A stretch of 64,000 bases of DNA from Sphingopyxis sp. UBA6723 (GTDB lineage: Bacteria; Pseudomonadota; Alphaproteobacteria; Sphingomonadales; Sphingomonadaceae). Shown piece by piece: positions 33,621 through 41,461 of this stretch. The DNA is taken from contig NZ_DKIH01000009.1 in assembly GCF_002454115.1 (NCBI RefSeq), positions 155,196-219,195 on the forward strand, written 5' to 3'. How positions within the stretch are numbered: position 1 is the stretch's first letter; every line of letters starts with the position of its first letter. The translations under genes and the position numbers were made by a program. A model generated the notes under the pieces. It saw only the letters and a program-made list of their open reading frames with translations. It was not told the origin of the DNA and searched no databases.

Positions 33621-36239
33621 TCAGAATTTGAACCGAACGGTGCCGCCATAGGTGCGCGGCTGGCTGGGATAGCCCGACACGCTGCCCGCCTGCGCCACCG
33701 CCGGGAAGATCGTCGTCAGATACTGCGCGTTGGTCAGGTTGCGACCCCACACGCCGACGTCGAGCCCGTTGGTCAGGCGGATCGTGAACGATGCGTTGAG
33801 CGAGTTCACCTCGCGCTGCAGACCCTCGACGACGCCCGCCGGGAAACCGCTCAGGCCTTCTACGATCTGGACCGGGCTTTCATAGGCATAATCGACGTGC
33901 GCGATCGCCTTGGTGCCACCGGCAAATTCATGCGTGTAGGTGGCGCCCATCGACATCGAAAGCGCGGGAATACCCGCGGGCGTGGTACCCGAGATGTCGC
34001 CGAAGGCCGAGTTGATAAAGCTGTCATATTTGGCGTCGAGATAGGTCGCTGCCAGCGTCAGATTGAGTCCCTCGACCGGCCGCACCGAACCATCGAACTC
34101 GATACCAAAGGTCGACTGCTTGCCGGCGTTGGCCAGCGCAAAGCCGGTGCCGGTAAAGACGTTCGACTGGAAGCCCTTGATCGACTGTTTGAACACCGCG
34201 ATGTTGACCGCCGCGACGTCCCACTGGCCCTTCAGGCCGAACTCGTAAACCGTCGATTCTTCGGGAGCCGCAAATCGCGATCCCGTTGCAAGGTTCGGCG
34301 TGCGAAGTCCAGCGGCGGTGATCGCCGCAAGATCCGACGCCAACGGACGACTGTCGCGCGACAGGTTGACCGAGCTTGCCTTAAAGCCAGTCGCATAGGT
34401 CGCATAGACATTGACCGTGTCGGTCACTTCATAAGCCGCGCGGACGCTGTACGAGAAATCGCTGTCGCGGGTCTTGCCATCCTCAACCGAATTGGGGACG
34501 TTCAGGAACGGCGGCAGGAATTGGAACGCTCGCAGCCCACCGAGCGGGTTCGCCGCCGGGTTGTTCTGGTTGGCGGCCGCAAAAGCCACGAACTGCTGGA
34601 AAATCGGCGCCGTGGCGGGATTGGTAGCGAATGCTGCGACTGCTGCCGGATTGTTCGGATTGACTCCCGCCTGCTGCAATGCGCCGCCCAGGATCAGCTG
34701 GTTGCGGAACGGTGCAAATTGCGGCGCATCCAGGTTGATGCCCGAGAAGGTGTCGGTGCTGATCACATTGGTCGAAAAATTCTTGCGATCCTTGGTGTAG
34801 TTGCCGCCCAGCGACAGCGTCAGCCGGTCGGTCACCTCGAAATCGACGGTGCCAAAGATCGAAAAGGCTTCGTCCTTCAGGCGGTACGCCTCGTCAAGAC
34901 CATCACCGGCACGGAAGAAGGTACCGACATAACGCGCGGGAGCGCCTTCCAGCGCGCCAAAGGTTCCCTCAAGCAACGGTACGCTCAGCGCGCCACCGCT
35001 GGCCGCCTGGATCAGCGCATTGCCATAATCGCGGAAATCAGTGCCGAAGCGGATATCGTTCTTCTGCTTGATCTTCTCGTTGAAATAATAACCACCGAGC
35101 AGGAAGTTGAGCGGGCCGTCAAAGTCGGACGTGATGCGCAGTTCCTGGGTGAAGGTATCGATCCCCAGATCCTGGCTGTTCTCCCCGATCAGGTCGGCAC
35201 TGGTGAAGTCCGAATCCTGGTTGGTGAGCGCCTTGACCTTGCGGTACGCGGTGATCGAGGTCAGAGCGAGGTTGCCCAGATCATAGTCGATCTGCCCCGA
35301 ACCGCCGTAATTTTCGATCTCGTTCGTCGACAGGAAATTGTTGTAGACGTCGAACGAGAATGGGTTGTTGGCATCGACGCTGGGGCCGCCGACCAGGGCG
35401 TTGGTGATCCCGATCGTCGGGCCGGCGATGACGTTACCCGCGATGCAGCAATTTTCGTCGATCTTGTCATAATCGCCGATCAGGCGGATCGACAGCGCGT
35501 CGGTCGGTTCGAAAAGCAACTGGCCACGCACCCCCCAACGGTTGCGATCGTTTACGTCGGTGTCGAGATTCAGATCCTGCGCATAACCGTCGCGGCGGTT
35601 GTAGCTGCCGCCGATCGAGAAAGCGACGGTCTCGCTGATCGGGCCGGTCACGTCGCCCTTGACTGTTATGGCGTTGAAATTGCCATAGGTGACTTCGGCC
35701 GAGCCGCCGAATTCATACTGCGGCTTTTGCGTCACGATACTGATCACGCCCGCCGATGCGTTCTTGCCGAACAGGGTCGACTGCGGACCGCGCAGCACTT
35801 CGATGCGCTCGACATTGGGAAGGTCGCCGATCTGGGCGGCCGAGCGCGAGCGATAGACACCGTCGATGAACACGCCGACCGACGGTTCGATCCCGGCGTT
35901 GTTGGCGCCGTTGCCGAAACCGCGGATGATGAAATTGGTGTTGGCGCTCGACTGAAGCTGCGACACGCGCAGGCTGGGGACGGCGGTCTGCAGGTCGATA
36001 AGATCGCGGATCTGCGATTCCTCCAGCTGCGCGGCCGAAGTTACCGAAACCGCGACCGGGGTGTCCTGCAACGTCTGCGACCGCTTCGACGCAGTGACGA
36101 TGATGTCATTGCCATAGTCGGTGTCGTCAACCGCGACCGCGCTGTCGTCAGCCGGGGCGGCGTCCTGGGCAAAAGCGATGACGGGGGTGGCGCTGGCGCA
36201 CAGCATCGTGGCGCCCAGCAAAAGGTTGCGCAAAGTCAT
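33621..36239 (-). CDS. TonB-dependent receptor
   Basis: Second large receptor, convergent with the first and of the same broad type but clearly different in sequence. The 872 residues start MTLRNLLLGATMLCASATP, signal peptide ending IAFAQ; then the TonB box DIIVTAS, plug motifs FIIRGFGNGANN and EVLRGPQSTLFGKNASAG, and barrel strands ending GTVRFKF. The ATG at 36239 has GGAGAGAGAG upstream. An Asn/Ala-rich insertion (around residues 500-560) is notable. Substrate unknown. Confidence 0.93.
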   Translation of the reverse strand: MTLRNLLLGATMLCASATPVIAFAQDAAPADDSAVAVDDTDYGNDIIVTASKRSQTLQDTPVAVSVTSAAQLEESQIRDLIDLQTAVPSLRVSQLQSSANTNFIIRGFGNGANNAGIEPSVGVFIDGVYRSRSAAQIGDLPNVERIEVLRGPQSTLFGKNASAGVISIVTQKPQYEFGGSAEVTYGNFNAITVKGDVTGPISETVAFSIGGSYNRRDGYAQDLNLDTDVNDRNRWGVRGQLLFEPTDALSIRLIGDYDKIDENCCIAGNVIAGPTIGITNALVGGPSVDANNPFSFDVYNNFLSTNEIENYGGSGQIDYDLGNLALTSITAYRKVKALTNQDSDFTSADLIGENSQDLGIDTFTQELRITSDFDGPLNFLLGGYYFNEKIKQKNDIRFGTDFRDYGNALIQAASGGALSVPLLEGTFGALEGAPARYVGTFFRAGDGLDEAYRLKDEAFSIFGTVDFEVTDRLTLSLGGNYTKDRKNFSTNVISTDTFSGINLDAPQFAPFRNQLILGGALQQAGVNPNNPAAVAAFATNPATAPIFQQFVAFAAANQNNPAANPLGGLRAFQFLPPFLNVPNSVEDGKTRDSDFSYSVRAAYEVTDTVNVYATYATGFKASSVNLSRDSRPLASDLAAITAAGLRTPNLATGSRFAAPEESTVYEFGLKGQWDVAAVNIAVFKQSIKGFQSNVFTGTGFALANAGKQSTFGIEFDGSVRPVEGLNLTLAATYLDAKYDSFINSAFGDISGTTPAGIPALSMSMGATYTHEFAGGTKAIAHVDYAYESPVQIVEGLSGFPAGVVEGLQREVNSLNASFTIRLTNGLDVGVWGRNLTNAQYLTTIFPAVAQAGSVSGYPSQPRTYGGTVRFKF

Positions 36240-36327
36240 GATGTCTCTCTCTCCAAACCGGTGCAAGCGCGGCCTTTCGCCAAAGCGGGAGATGCCCCAC
36301 CGGAACCGATCGCTGTAATAACCCCGC

Positions 36328-36347
36328 GCGCCGCGTCAACGCGGCGC
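36328..36347. other. GC hairpin upstream of the second TonB receptor
   Basis: GCGCCGCG and CGCGGCGC form a perfect 8-bp stem with a TCAA loop. It lies 89 bases upstream of the receptor start and 102 bases past the pseudouridine synthase stop on the same strand. No T run follows, so it may be a weak terminator or an operator. The rest of 36240-36448 shows nothing recognisable. Confidence 0.45.
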
Positions 36348-36448
36348 CGCTGCACTACACCGATTTTCTCGCGATTTGTGACTGAAAAGCAACAGTTTGC
36401 ACTGCAACATAAATTGCGAACGCAACGACGAGAGATATCTCGAACGCC

Positions 36449-37012
36449 CTACCCCACCTCGCGCCACGCACCAGGTGCCAAGTCGCCCAGTTCCCACACA
36501 CCGATGCGTATCCGCACAAGCCGCAGCGTCGGATAGCCAACCGCCGCTGTCATCCGTCGCACCTGACGGTTGCGGCCCTCGGTGATGATGATCTCCAGCC
36601 AGCTGTCGGGGACACTTTTGCGAAAGCGCACCGGCGGATCGCGCGGCCACAGGCGCGGCGGTTCGATCCGCCGCGCATCTGCCGGCCGGGTCGGACCATC
36701 GTTGAGCACGACCCCCGCCCGCAGCCGATCAAGGCTGGCCACATCGGGCTCGCCCTCGACCTGCACCAGATAGGTCTTGGACGTCTTGTGCCGCGGCGAC
36801 GCAATGCGCGCTTGCAAGGCGCCATCATCGGTCAGGATCAGCAACCCTTCGCTGTCGCGGTCGAGCCGTCCTGCGGGATAGACCTGCGGGACATCGATAT
36901 AGTCGGACAGCGTCGCGCGGGCCTCGGGCGCGCCGCGATCGGTAAACTGCGACAACACGCCATAGGGTTTGTTGAACAGGATGATGCGACCCACGACTTT
37001 CCTTCCCGCCAT
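36449..37012 (-). CDS. 23S rRNA pseudouridine synthase, RsuA/RluE type
   Basis: Isomerises a uridine in large-subunit rRNA. The 187-residue product lacks an S4 domain and begins VVGRIILFNKPYGVLSQFTD, very like E. coli RluE (which modifies U2457). The catalytic Asp lies in YPAGRLDRDSEGLLIL and the late motif is ITEGRNRQVRRMTAAVGYP. RluE is therefore the best guess; RsuA is the alternative. Confidence 0.85.
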   Translation of the reverse strand: MAGRKVVGRIILFNKPYGVLSQFTDRGAPEARATLSDYIDVPQVYPAGRLDRDSEGLLILTDDGALQARIASPRHKTSKTYLVQVEGEPDVASLDRLRAGVVLNDGPTRPADARRIEPPRLWPRDPPVRFRKSVPDSWLEIIITEGRNRQVRRMTAAVGYPTLRLVRIRIGVWELGDLAPGAWREVG

Positions 37013-37058
37013 ACCGGGCCAAAGGCTCGGCCACTCGTCGCTGGGCTTAGCAGAGAAA

Positions 37059-37134
37059 TGGTGCCCGGGGACGGGTTCGAACCGCCGACACTGCGATTTT
37101 CAATCGCATGCTCTACCAACTGAGCTACCCGGGC
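37059..37134 (-). tRNA. tRNA-Phe (GAA)
   Basis: The minus strand reads GCCCGGGTAGCTCAGTTGG at the 5' end. The anticodon arm is TGCGA-TTGAAAA-TCGCA with anticodon GAA, the T loop is GGTTCGAACC, and the acceptor CCCGGGC pairs with the 5' GCCCGGG. CCA is encoded (37061-37059). All arms fold as a standard cloverleaf. Confidence 0.97.
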
Positions 37135-37230
37135 AGGGCCGCTGCGACCCGACGGTCGCGCTGGCGAGCGGCGGCTATAGGCAGGGCTTTGGGTCCTGTC
37201 CAGTGGCTTTGTGATGCCCCTTTTCCGGCC

Positions 37231-37413
37231 TCAACCTTCGTCGAAACGATCATCGTCGGCGGTGCCGTCGGGTGCCTGCGCGGCGGGGACGGCATAGCCT
37301 TCGCCGAACCAGTTGAGCAGGTCGCGGTCGCGGCAGCCGCGGCTGCAAAAGGGTTTGAATTCGGGTTCGCGCGGTTTACCGCAGAGCGGGCAGCGCGGCG
37401 GTTTACTGGGCAT
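37231..37413 (-). CDS. yacG: DNA gyrase inhibitor YacG
   Basis: Short zinc protein that inhibits GyrB in E. coli. The 60 residues contain the four zinc ligands in CPLCGKP and FCSRGCRD, followed by the hallmark DLLNWFGEGYAVP. The ATG overlaps the end of the RNase E/G-type gene by 11 bases. Length is normal. Confidence 0.9.
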   Translation of the reverse strand: MPSKPPRCPLCGKPREPEFKPFCSRGCRDRDLLNWFGEGYAVPAAQAPDGTADDDRFDEG

Positions 37414-38386
37414 GTCCGGTTCCTTTGCTGGCGGCGTCGGCGGTCAGCTGGACCGGACGCCCCGTGCGATTTTGCAGCAGCTGGGTCCACGCCGGATGCG
37501 CCGCAACATGGTCGATCACCGCGGGCCGCGCGGTCAAGGTCAGCACCCCCGTCCCCACCGCGCGCTCGGCCTGCCGCAGCAAAAGGGCCGCGTCGGTGAC
37601 GACGGGATCGAGCACGACTTGTTCGATCAGCGACGGGCGGTCGCGGCGGCGGATGATCTGCATCAGCCCGAAACCGTTGACCGCGGTGCGTTCATAGGGC
37701 TGGGGCAGCGCCGCGTCGATCGCCGCGTCGATCGCCTGACGTCCGGCCCGGTCGGGCAGCGAAGGAAAATCGATGCCGATCGACCCGCCGATGTCGCAGC
37801 AGCGGATAACCTCCGCCACTGCCCGCGCGCCTGCCTTGGCTAGCGTCAGCGCGTCGCCCTCGCCATCGATGTCGATCAGCACCATTGCGGGCGTGGCATC
37901 GACCCACAGCGCGCCGCCATCGAACGGCCAATGGCCGGTGCGAACATGATCGATCAGTTCGGACCAGCCGGCCTGTTCCAGCCGATCGGGATCGGTCGCG
38001 CGCAGCTCGGTAACCGGTATGCCGCTCGCGGCGATGCGGGCGCGCAGGTCGGGGCCGTCGCCGATCACCGCGTCCGCCTCCGCCATTCGCGCCCGCGCCG
38101 GTTTGTCGCGGCTGCGCTCGCGCAATGCCATACGGGTAATCTCGACCGTCAATGCCGCACCGATCGAGGTCGCGGGCGGCAGCCCGGTCAGCGATGCCGA
38201 CGGAGCGCTGGGCCAGTCGAGCGCGACCATTGGCGCTTTCCCGGCCTCGACCAGCCGCGCCGCGACAATCGCCCCGACGCGCGGCCCCGCGCCTTCACGT
38301 TCGATCCGCGCCTCAAGAATCTCGTCGCCATCGACCAGCGCCGCCCGCGCCTCGCCGATCCCGGCTTCGTAAAGCCATTCAGCCAA
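37403..38386 (-). CDS. RNase E/G-type ribonuclease, short form
   Basis: Resembles the catalytic part of RNase E/G but is only about 327 residues and lacks the S1 domain and long C-terminal scaffold. Seen: WLYEAGIGEARAALVDG at the start, the acidic VLIDIDGEGDALTLAKAG region (metal ligands in E/G enzymes) and IGIDFPSLPDRAGRQAI. I prefer the TTG at 38386, giving (M)AEWLYEAGIGE as in relatives; a GTG at 38401 would add 5 residues. It sits between maf and yacG, a common alphaproteobacterial order. Confidence 0.8.
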   Translation of the reverse strand: MAEWLYEAGIGEARAALVDGDEILEARIEREGAGPRVGAIVAARLVEAGKAPMVALDWPSAPSASLTGLPPATSIGAALTVEITRMALRERSRDKPARARMAEADAVIGDGPDLRARIAASGIPVTELRATDPDRLEQAGWSELIDHVRTGHWPFDGGALWVDATPAMVLIDIDGEGDALTLAKAGARAVAEVIRCCDIGGSIGIDFPSLPDRAGRQAIDAAIDAALPQPYERTAVNGFGLMQIIRRRDRPSLIEQVVLDPVVTDAALLLRQAERAVGTGVLTLTARPAVIDHVAAHPAWTQLLQNRTGRPVQLTADAASKGTGHAQ

Positions 38387-38969
38387 GGGGGATGCCCGCA
38401 CTGTTCAGCAGGGTGCGCGTTTCGAACAAGGGCAGCCCAACGACGTTCGAATGGCTGCCCGACAGGAAGCGGACGAAGGTTTCGGCGCGGCCCTGGATCG
38501 CATAGCCGCCTGCCTTGCCCATGCCCTCGCCGCTTTCGACATACCAGTCGATCTCGGCAGCGCTCAGCACCTTGAACGCCACGACCGTATCCGCGACGCG
38601 TACCCGGGCCTTGCCGTCGGTGCCGACGACGCAGATGCCCGAAAAGACATGATGCCGCCGTCCCGACAACAGACCGAGCATCCGGCGTAAATCGGCCTCG
38701 TCGGTTGGTTTCTCCAGAATGCGCCGTCCGACCGCGACCGTGGTGTCGCCCGCCAGCACCACCTCGTCCGATGCACGCGCGACCGCCAGCGCCTTGCCCT
38801 TTGCAAGCCGCGCCACATAGTCGCGCGGCAATTCGGCCTTCAGCGGCGTTTCGTCGATGTCAGGGGACGCGATGCGCGCCGGGGTCACACCGATGCGCGC
38901 GAGCAGCTCAAGCCGCCGCGGCGATGTCGAAGCCAGAACGAGCGCGGGAAGGTTCGCCGCGCTACTCAC
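38379..38969 (-). CDS. maf: Maf-type nucleoside triphosphate pyrophosphatase
   Basis: House-cleaning enzyme that hydrolyses non-canonical or dTTP/UTP nucleotides. The 196 residues have the signature LASTSPRRLELLARIG, the central VLAGDTTVAVGRRILEKP and YAIQGRAETFVRFLSGSHSN late. Its start is a GTG at 38969 overlapping the infA stop (GTGA). The order infA-maf-RNase-yacG is conserved in related bacteria. Confidence 0.93.
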   Translation of the reverse strand: MSSAANLPALVLASTSPRRLELLARIGVTPARIASPDIDETPLKAELPRDYVARLAKGKALAVARASDEVVLAGDTTVAVGRRILEKPTDEADLRRMLGLLSGRRHHVFSGICVVGTDGKARVRVADTVVAFKVLSAAEIDWYVESGEGMGKAGGYAIQGRAETFVRFLSGSHSNVVGLPLFETRTLLNSAGIPLG

Positions 38970-39184
38970 TTGAAGCGATAGGTGATCCGACCCTTGGTCA
39001 GGTCATAGGGGGTAAGTTCGGCGAGCACTTCGTCGCCGACCAGCACGCGAATGCGGTTCTTGCGCATCTTGCCCGCGGTGTGGCCCAGAATCTCGTGGCC
39101 ATTTTCCAGTTTGACGCGAAACATCGCGTTGGGCAGCAGTTCGACCACTTGGCCGCGCATCTCCAGAAGTTCTTCTTTCGCCAT
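38966..39184 (-). CDS. infA: Translation initiation factor IF-1
   Basis: Binds the 30S A site during initiation. The 72-residue OB-fold protein reads MAKEELLEMRGQVVELLPNA and ends PYDLTKGRITYRFK, essentially canonical. It is the first gene of the infA-maf-RNase-yacG unit. A small hairpin (GCCGCA/TGCGGC, 39226-39240) lies upstream. Confidence 0.98.
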   Translation of the reverse strand: MAKEELLEMRGQVVELLPNAMFRVKLENGHEILGHTAGKMRKNRIRVLVGDEVLAELTPYDLTKGRITYRFK

Positions 39185-39256
39185 CAGTCCTCTAGGATCT
39201 CACAAAATAAGGATGCGCGCCCATAGCCGCAAAATGCGGCGATGAAAAGCGGTCTG

Positions 39257-40123
39257 TCACGCGACGAGCCGCAGCTTTCGCGCCACCCGCCATCCGATCG
39301 ACCTGGCCCACGCATAGCTCGGCCAGCGCGGTGGCATCCCCGGGTCCAGCCCGATGCGACGCAATGTGGCGTTGGCGGCGTGCGCTTCGGCTTCGCGGTA
39401 GCTCCATTCGCTGCGCCAGGTGATCGACAGCGAGATCGATGGCGCATCGCCGTTGGCGACAAAATGCGGCGCCATCACCGGCATGAGCACCGCGTCGCCG
39501 GGACCTAGCGGCACCTGCTGGGCATCGGCGTGGAAATCGTCCTGCCACGGCAGGTTGCGATGGCCTCCGCCGTGATAGCGCTCATGCTCGCGCCGGTCGG
39601 CGAACCGCTCGTCGCCCGCGGGCCAGACATGCATCACCTTGGTCCCGCGCAACTGCAGCAGGATGTTGTGCTCGGGATCGAAATGAAATGGGGTGATCGA
39701 TCCGGGCGAGGAGATGAAGATAAATCCCTGCGGCGTCAGCATCTCTCCAGTCCGCGGCTCGACGACCGATTGGAGCTCGCCAAGCAGGTCCATCAGCAGT
39801 GTCCGATAGGCCGGAAGAGTCTCGATATTCTTGAGCACCGCCCAGCTGCCATTGCCGTCGATGGTGCGGATCGTCTCGCCGATCGACAGGCCATTTGACG
39901 GAATGTCCTCGGGACGGATCCCGATCGGCACATTGCCCAAATTATATTCGACCGCGCTCGCAGGCAGGCCTTCGCCAAGCTGCGCCAGCGCTTCAAGCGA
40001 CAAGAGGGGATGGTCTGGGAGGTGATGGTGCAGCAATCCCGCCTGAAGCGGATAAAGCGCCGTCATCGTCGCGAGCGTTTCGGGTGGAAAAACGGGCTTG
40101 GTGATCGGCTGATGCGCAGTCAT
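39257..40123 (-). CDS. Cupin-like (JmjC/Cupin_8) dioxygenase-type protein
   Basis: The 288-residue product has a double-stranded beta-helix metal site: HFDPEHN, with a second histidine in MAPHFVANG about 75 residues later. This suggests a 2-oxoglutarate/Fe(II) hydroxylase of the Cupin_8/JmjC type. The start overlaps the CelD-like gene by ATGA. Substrate unknown; as the last gene of the XrtA/EPS run it might modify a polysaccharide-linked molecule, but that is only context. A weak hairpin follows at 39226-39240. Confidence 0.7.
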   Translation of the reverse strand: MTAHQPITKPVFPPETLATMTALYPLQAGLLHHHLPDHPLLSLEALAQLGEGLPASAVEYNLGNVPIGIRPEDIPSNGLSIGETIRTIDGNGSWAVLKNIETLPAYRTLLMDLLGELQSVVEPRTGEMLTPQGFIFISSPGSITPFHFDPEHNILLQLRGTKVMHVWPAGDERFADRREHERYHGGGHRNLPWQDDFHADAQQVPLGPGDAVLMPVMAPHFVANGDAPSISLSITWRSEWSYREAEAHAANATLRRIGLDPGMPPRWPSYAWARSIGWRVARKLRLVA

Positions 40124-41304
40124 GACGAGCTTTCTACTTCATTTTCGGTCCCCGCGGCACCCTTCCAGCGCCGCCAGAGCCGTTCGATCCTGGTCAGCAT
40201 CGCAAAGCGCAGCCGGTCGGCGGGCGCCGACAAGGCAGCGTTGACCCACACCAGAGCGCGGCGCTCGCGCCAGACGCTGTCGATCATCGGATGCCCGGGC
40301 GCCGCACAGCTATCGACCCACGCGATCAAGGGGTCCTCAAGCAGATCGAGGTTCGCCTGTTGCAACAGCACCCCGGGCGAAAAGCGCGCATAATCCTCGT
40401 CGAACGCGGTCTTGAACGAAAAGCCCCCCGGCGGCGCCCGGAAGTTGATCAGCATCGCCAGCGGCCGCTCATCCAAGTCCAGCGCGCGCATATCGAGCCG
40501 CCCCGCTTCGGCCGCGGCGGTCAGGATCGCGCGAAACCACGCCTGGGTGTCGCTATGGCTGGCGAGCGCCGATCCGGCGCGGCCTTTCCAGCCGCGCGCC
40601 TCCAGATCGAGAAACGCATCGATCCACGGCTCGATCGCCTCGCCCGCCTGCCAGCGCCGAAAGCGCACCGCACCCTCCTCCGCAAGCCGGTTCGCCTGCC
40701 GCCTGAGTTCCTTGCGTTTCTTGGCACGCACCGCGGCATCCCAATACTCCGCAGGCGACAGGTCGCTGTCGAGCAGCGCGCGTTCCTCGCGGTGGACGAC
40801 CTCGGCCTCACCGCCGCGCACCCGTGCGACGTCGACCAGTGCGCGGTACAGCGGACCGTCCTCGGTCAGCCGCGGCACATGCAGCAACGTCCGCGCCCAT
40901 GGCGCCGCGTCGCACCAGCCGAGCAGGATCGACCAGAACAGCGGCTCGAACCCCGCGCGCACCAGCGGTAGCCCCAGAAAATGATTGGGGTGCGCCCAGC
41001 CCGTGACATGGCGCAGCGGCAGACGGCCATAGCGGCGGGCCAGTGCGATCGGCATCATCCCGATCACCGGCCCGTCGCTGCCGTCGCGCACCATAACCAG
41101 CCGCGCGGTGCGATCGGGGTCGAGCAGGTGCAACGCCGATTGCAGGCACCAGCGTTCGGCAAACGGATTGGGCTCGCTCGCCTCCGCCGCCAGCCGGTCC
41201 CACGCCGCCGACAGCTCGGGTGACAGCGCCAGCGGATCGACGACGCGTACCGTCAGCGGGTCGGCGGGCGCGGCGTCGGCGGGAAAGGCGGGGTGCACCG
41301 TCAT
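40120..41304 (-). CDS. CelD/BcsL-family GNAT acyltransferase
   Basis: Double-GNAT-fold protein of about 394 residues. Seen: a first half with LPLRHVTGWAHPNHFLGLPL, a long Arg/Lys helix (RAKKRKELRRQANRLAEEG) typical of CelD-type proteins, and a second half with MLINFRAPPGGFSFKTAFDE and YARFSPGVLLQQANLD. These enzymes acylate sugars or cell-envelope polymers in cellulose and exopolysaccharide loci. It is separated from asnB by 157 bases and overlaps the cupin gene. Confidence 0.75.
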   Translation of the reverse strand: MTVHPAFPADAAPADPLTVRVVDPLALSPELSAAWDRLAAEASEPNPFAERWCLQSALHLLDPDRTARLVMVRDGSDGPVIGMMPIALARRYGRLPLRHVTGWAHPNHFLGLPLVRAGFEPLFWSILLGWCDAAPWARTLLHVPRLTEDGPLYRALVDVARVRGGEAEVVHREERALLDSDLSPAEYWDAAVRAKKRKELRRQANRLAEEGAVRFRRWQAGEAIEPWIDAFLDLEARGWKGRAGSALASHSDTQAWFRAILTAAAEAGRLDMRALDLDERPLAMLINFRAPPGGFSFKTAFDEDYARFSPGVLLQQANLDLLEDPLIAWVDSCAAPGHPMIDSVWRERRALVWVNAALSAPADRLRFAMLTRIERLWRRWKGAAGTENEVESSS

Positions 41305-41429
41305 CGGCGGGAGTTTAGCAGGGAAGCGTTAAAATGGGGTGGCGATTTCGTAAGCCCCTACCGCTCGCGGGAGGGTTTGTAGGGAGGGCTCGTCAAAGAT
41401 TGCCACACAAGACACAGGCCATCCCCCGA

Positions 41430-41451
41430 CCCCTCCCGCAAGCGGGAGGGG
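41430..41451. repeat. Strong hairpin / REP-like palindrome after asnB
   Basis: CCCCTCCCGC-AA-GCGGGAGGGG is a perfect 10-bp stem. A related inverted run (CGCTCGCGGGAGGG) occurs about 65 bases earlier. It lies just past the asnB stop on the transcribed side but lacks a T run. Confidence 0.7.
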
Positions 41452-41461
41452 AGAATAAGCG

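Noticed and set aside
41430..41451. asnB terminator
   Set aside because: Perfect stem but no T run on either side; listed only as a REP-like hairpin.
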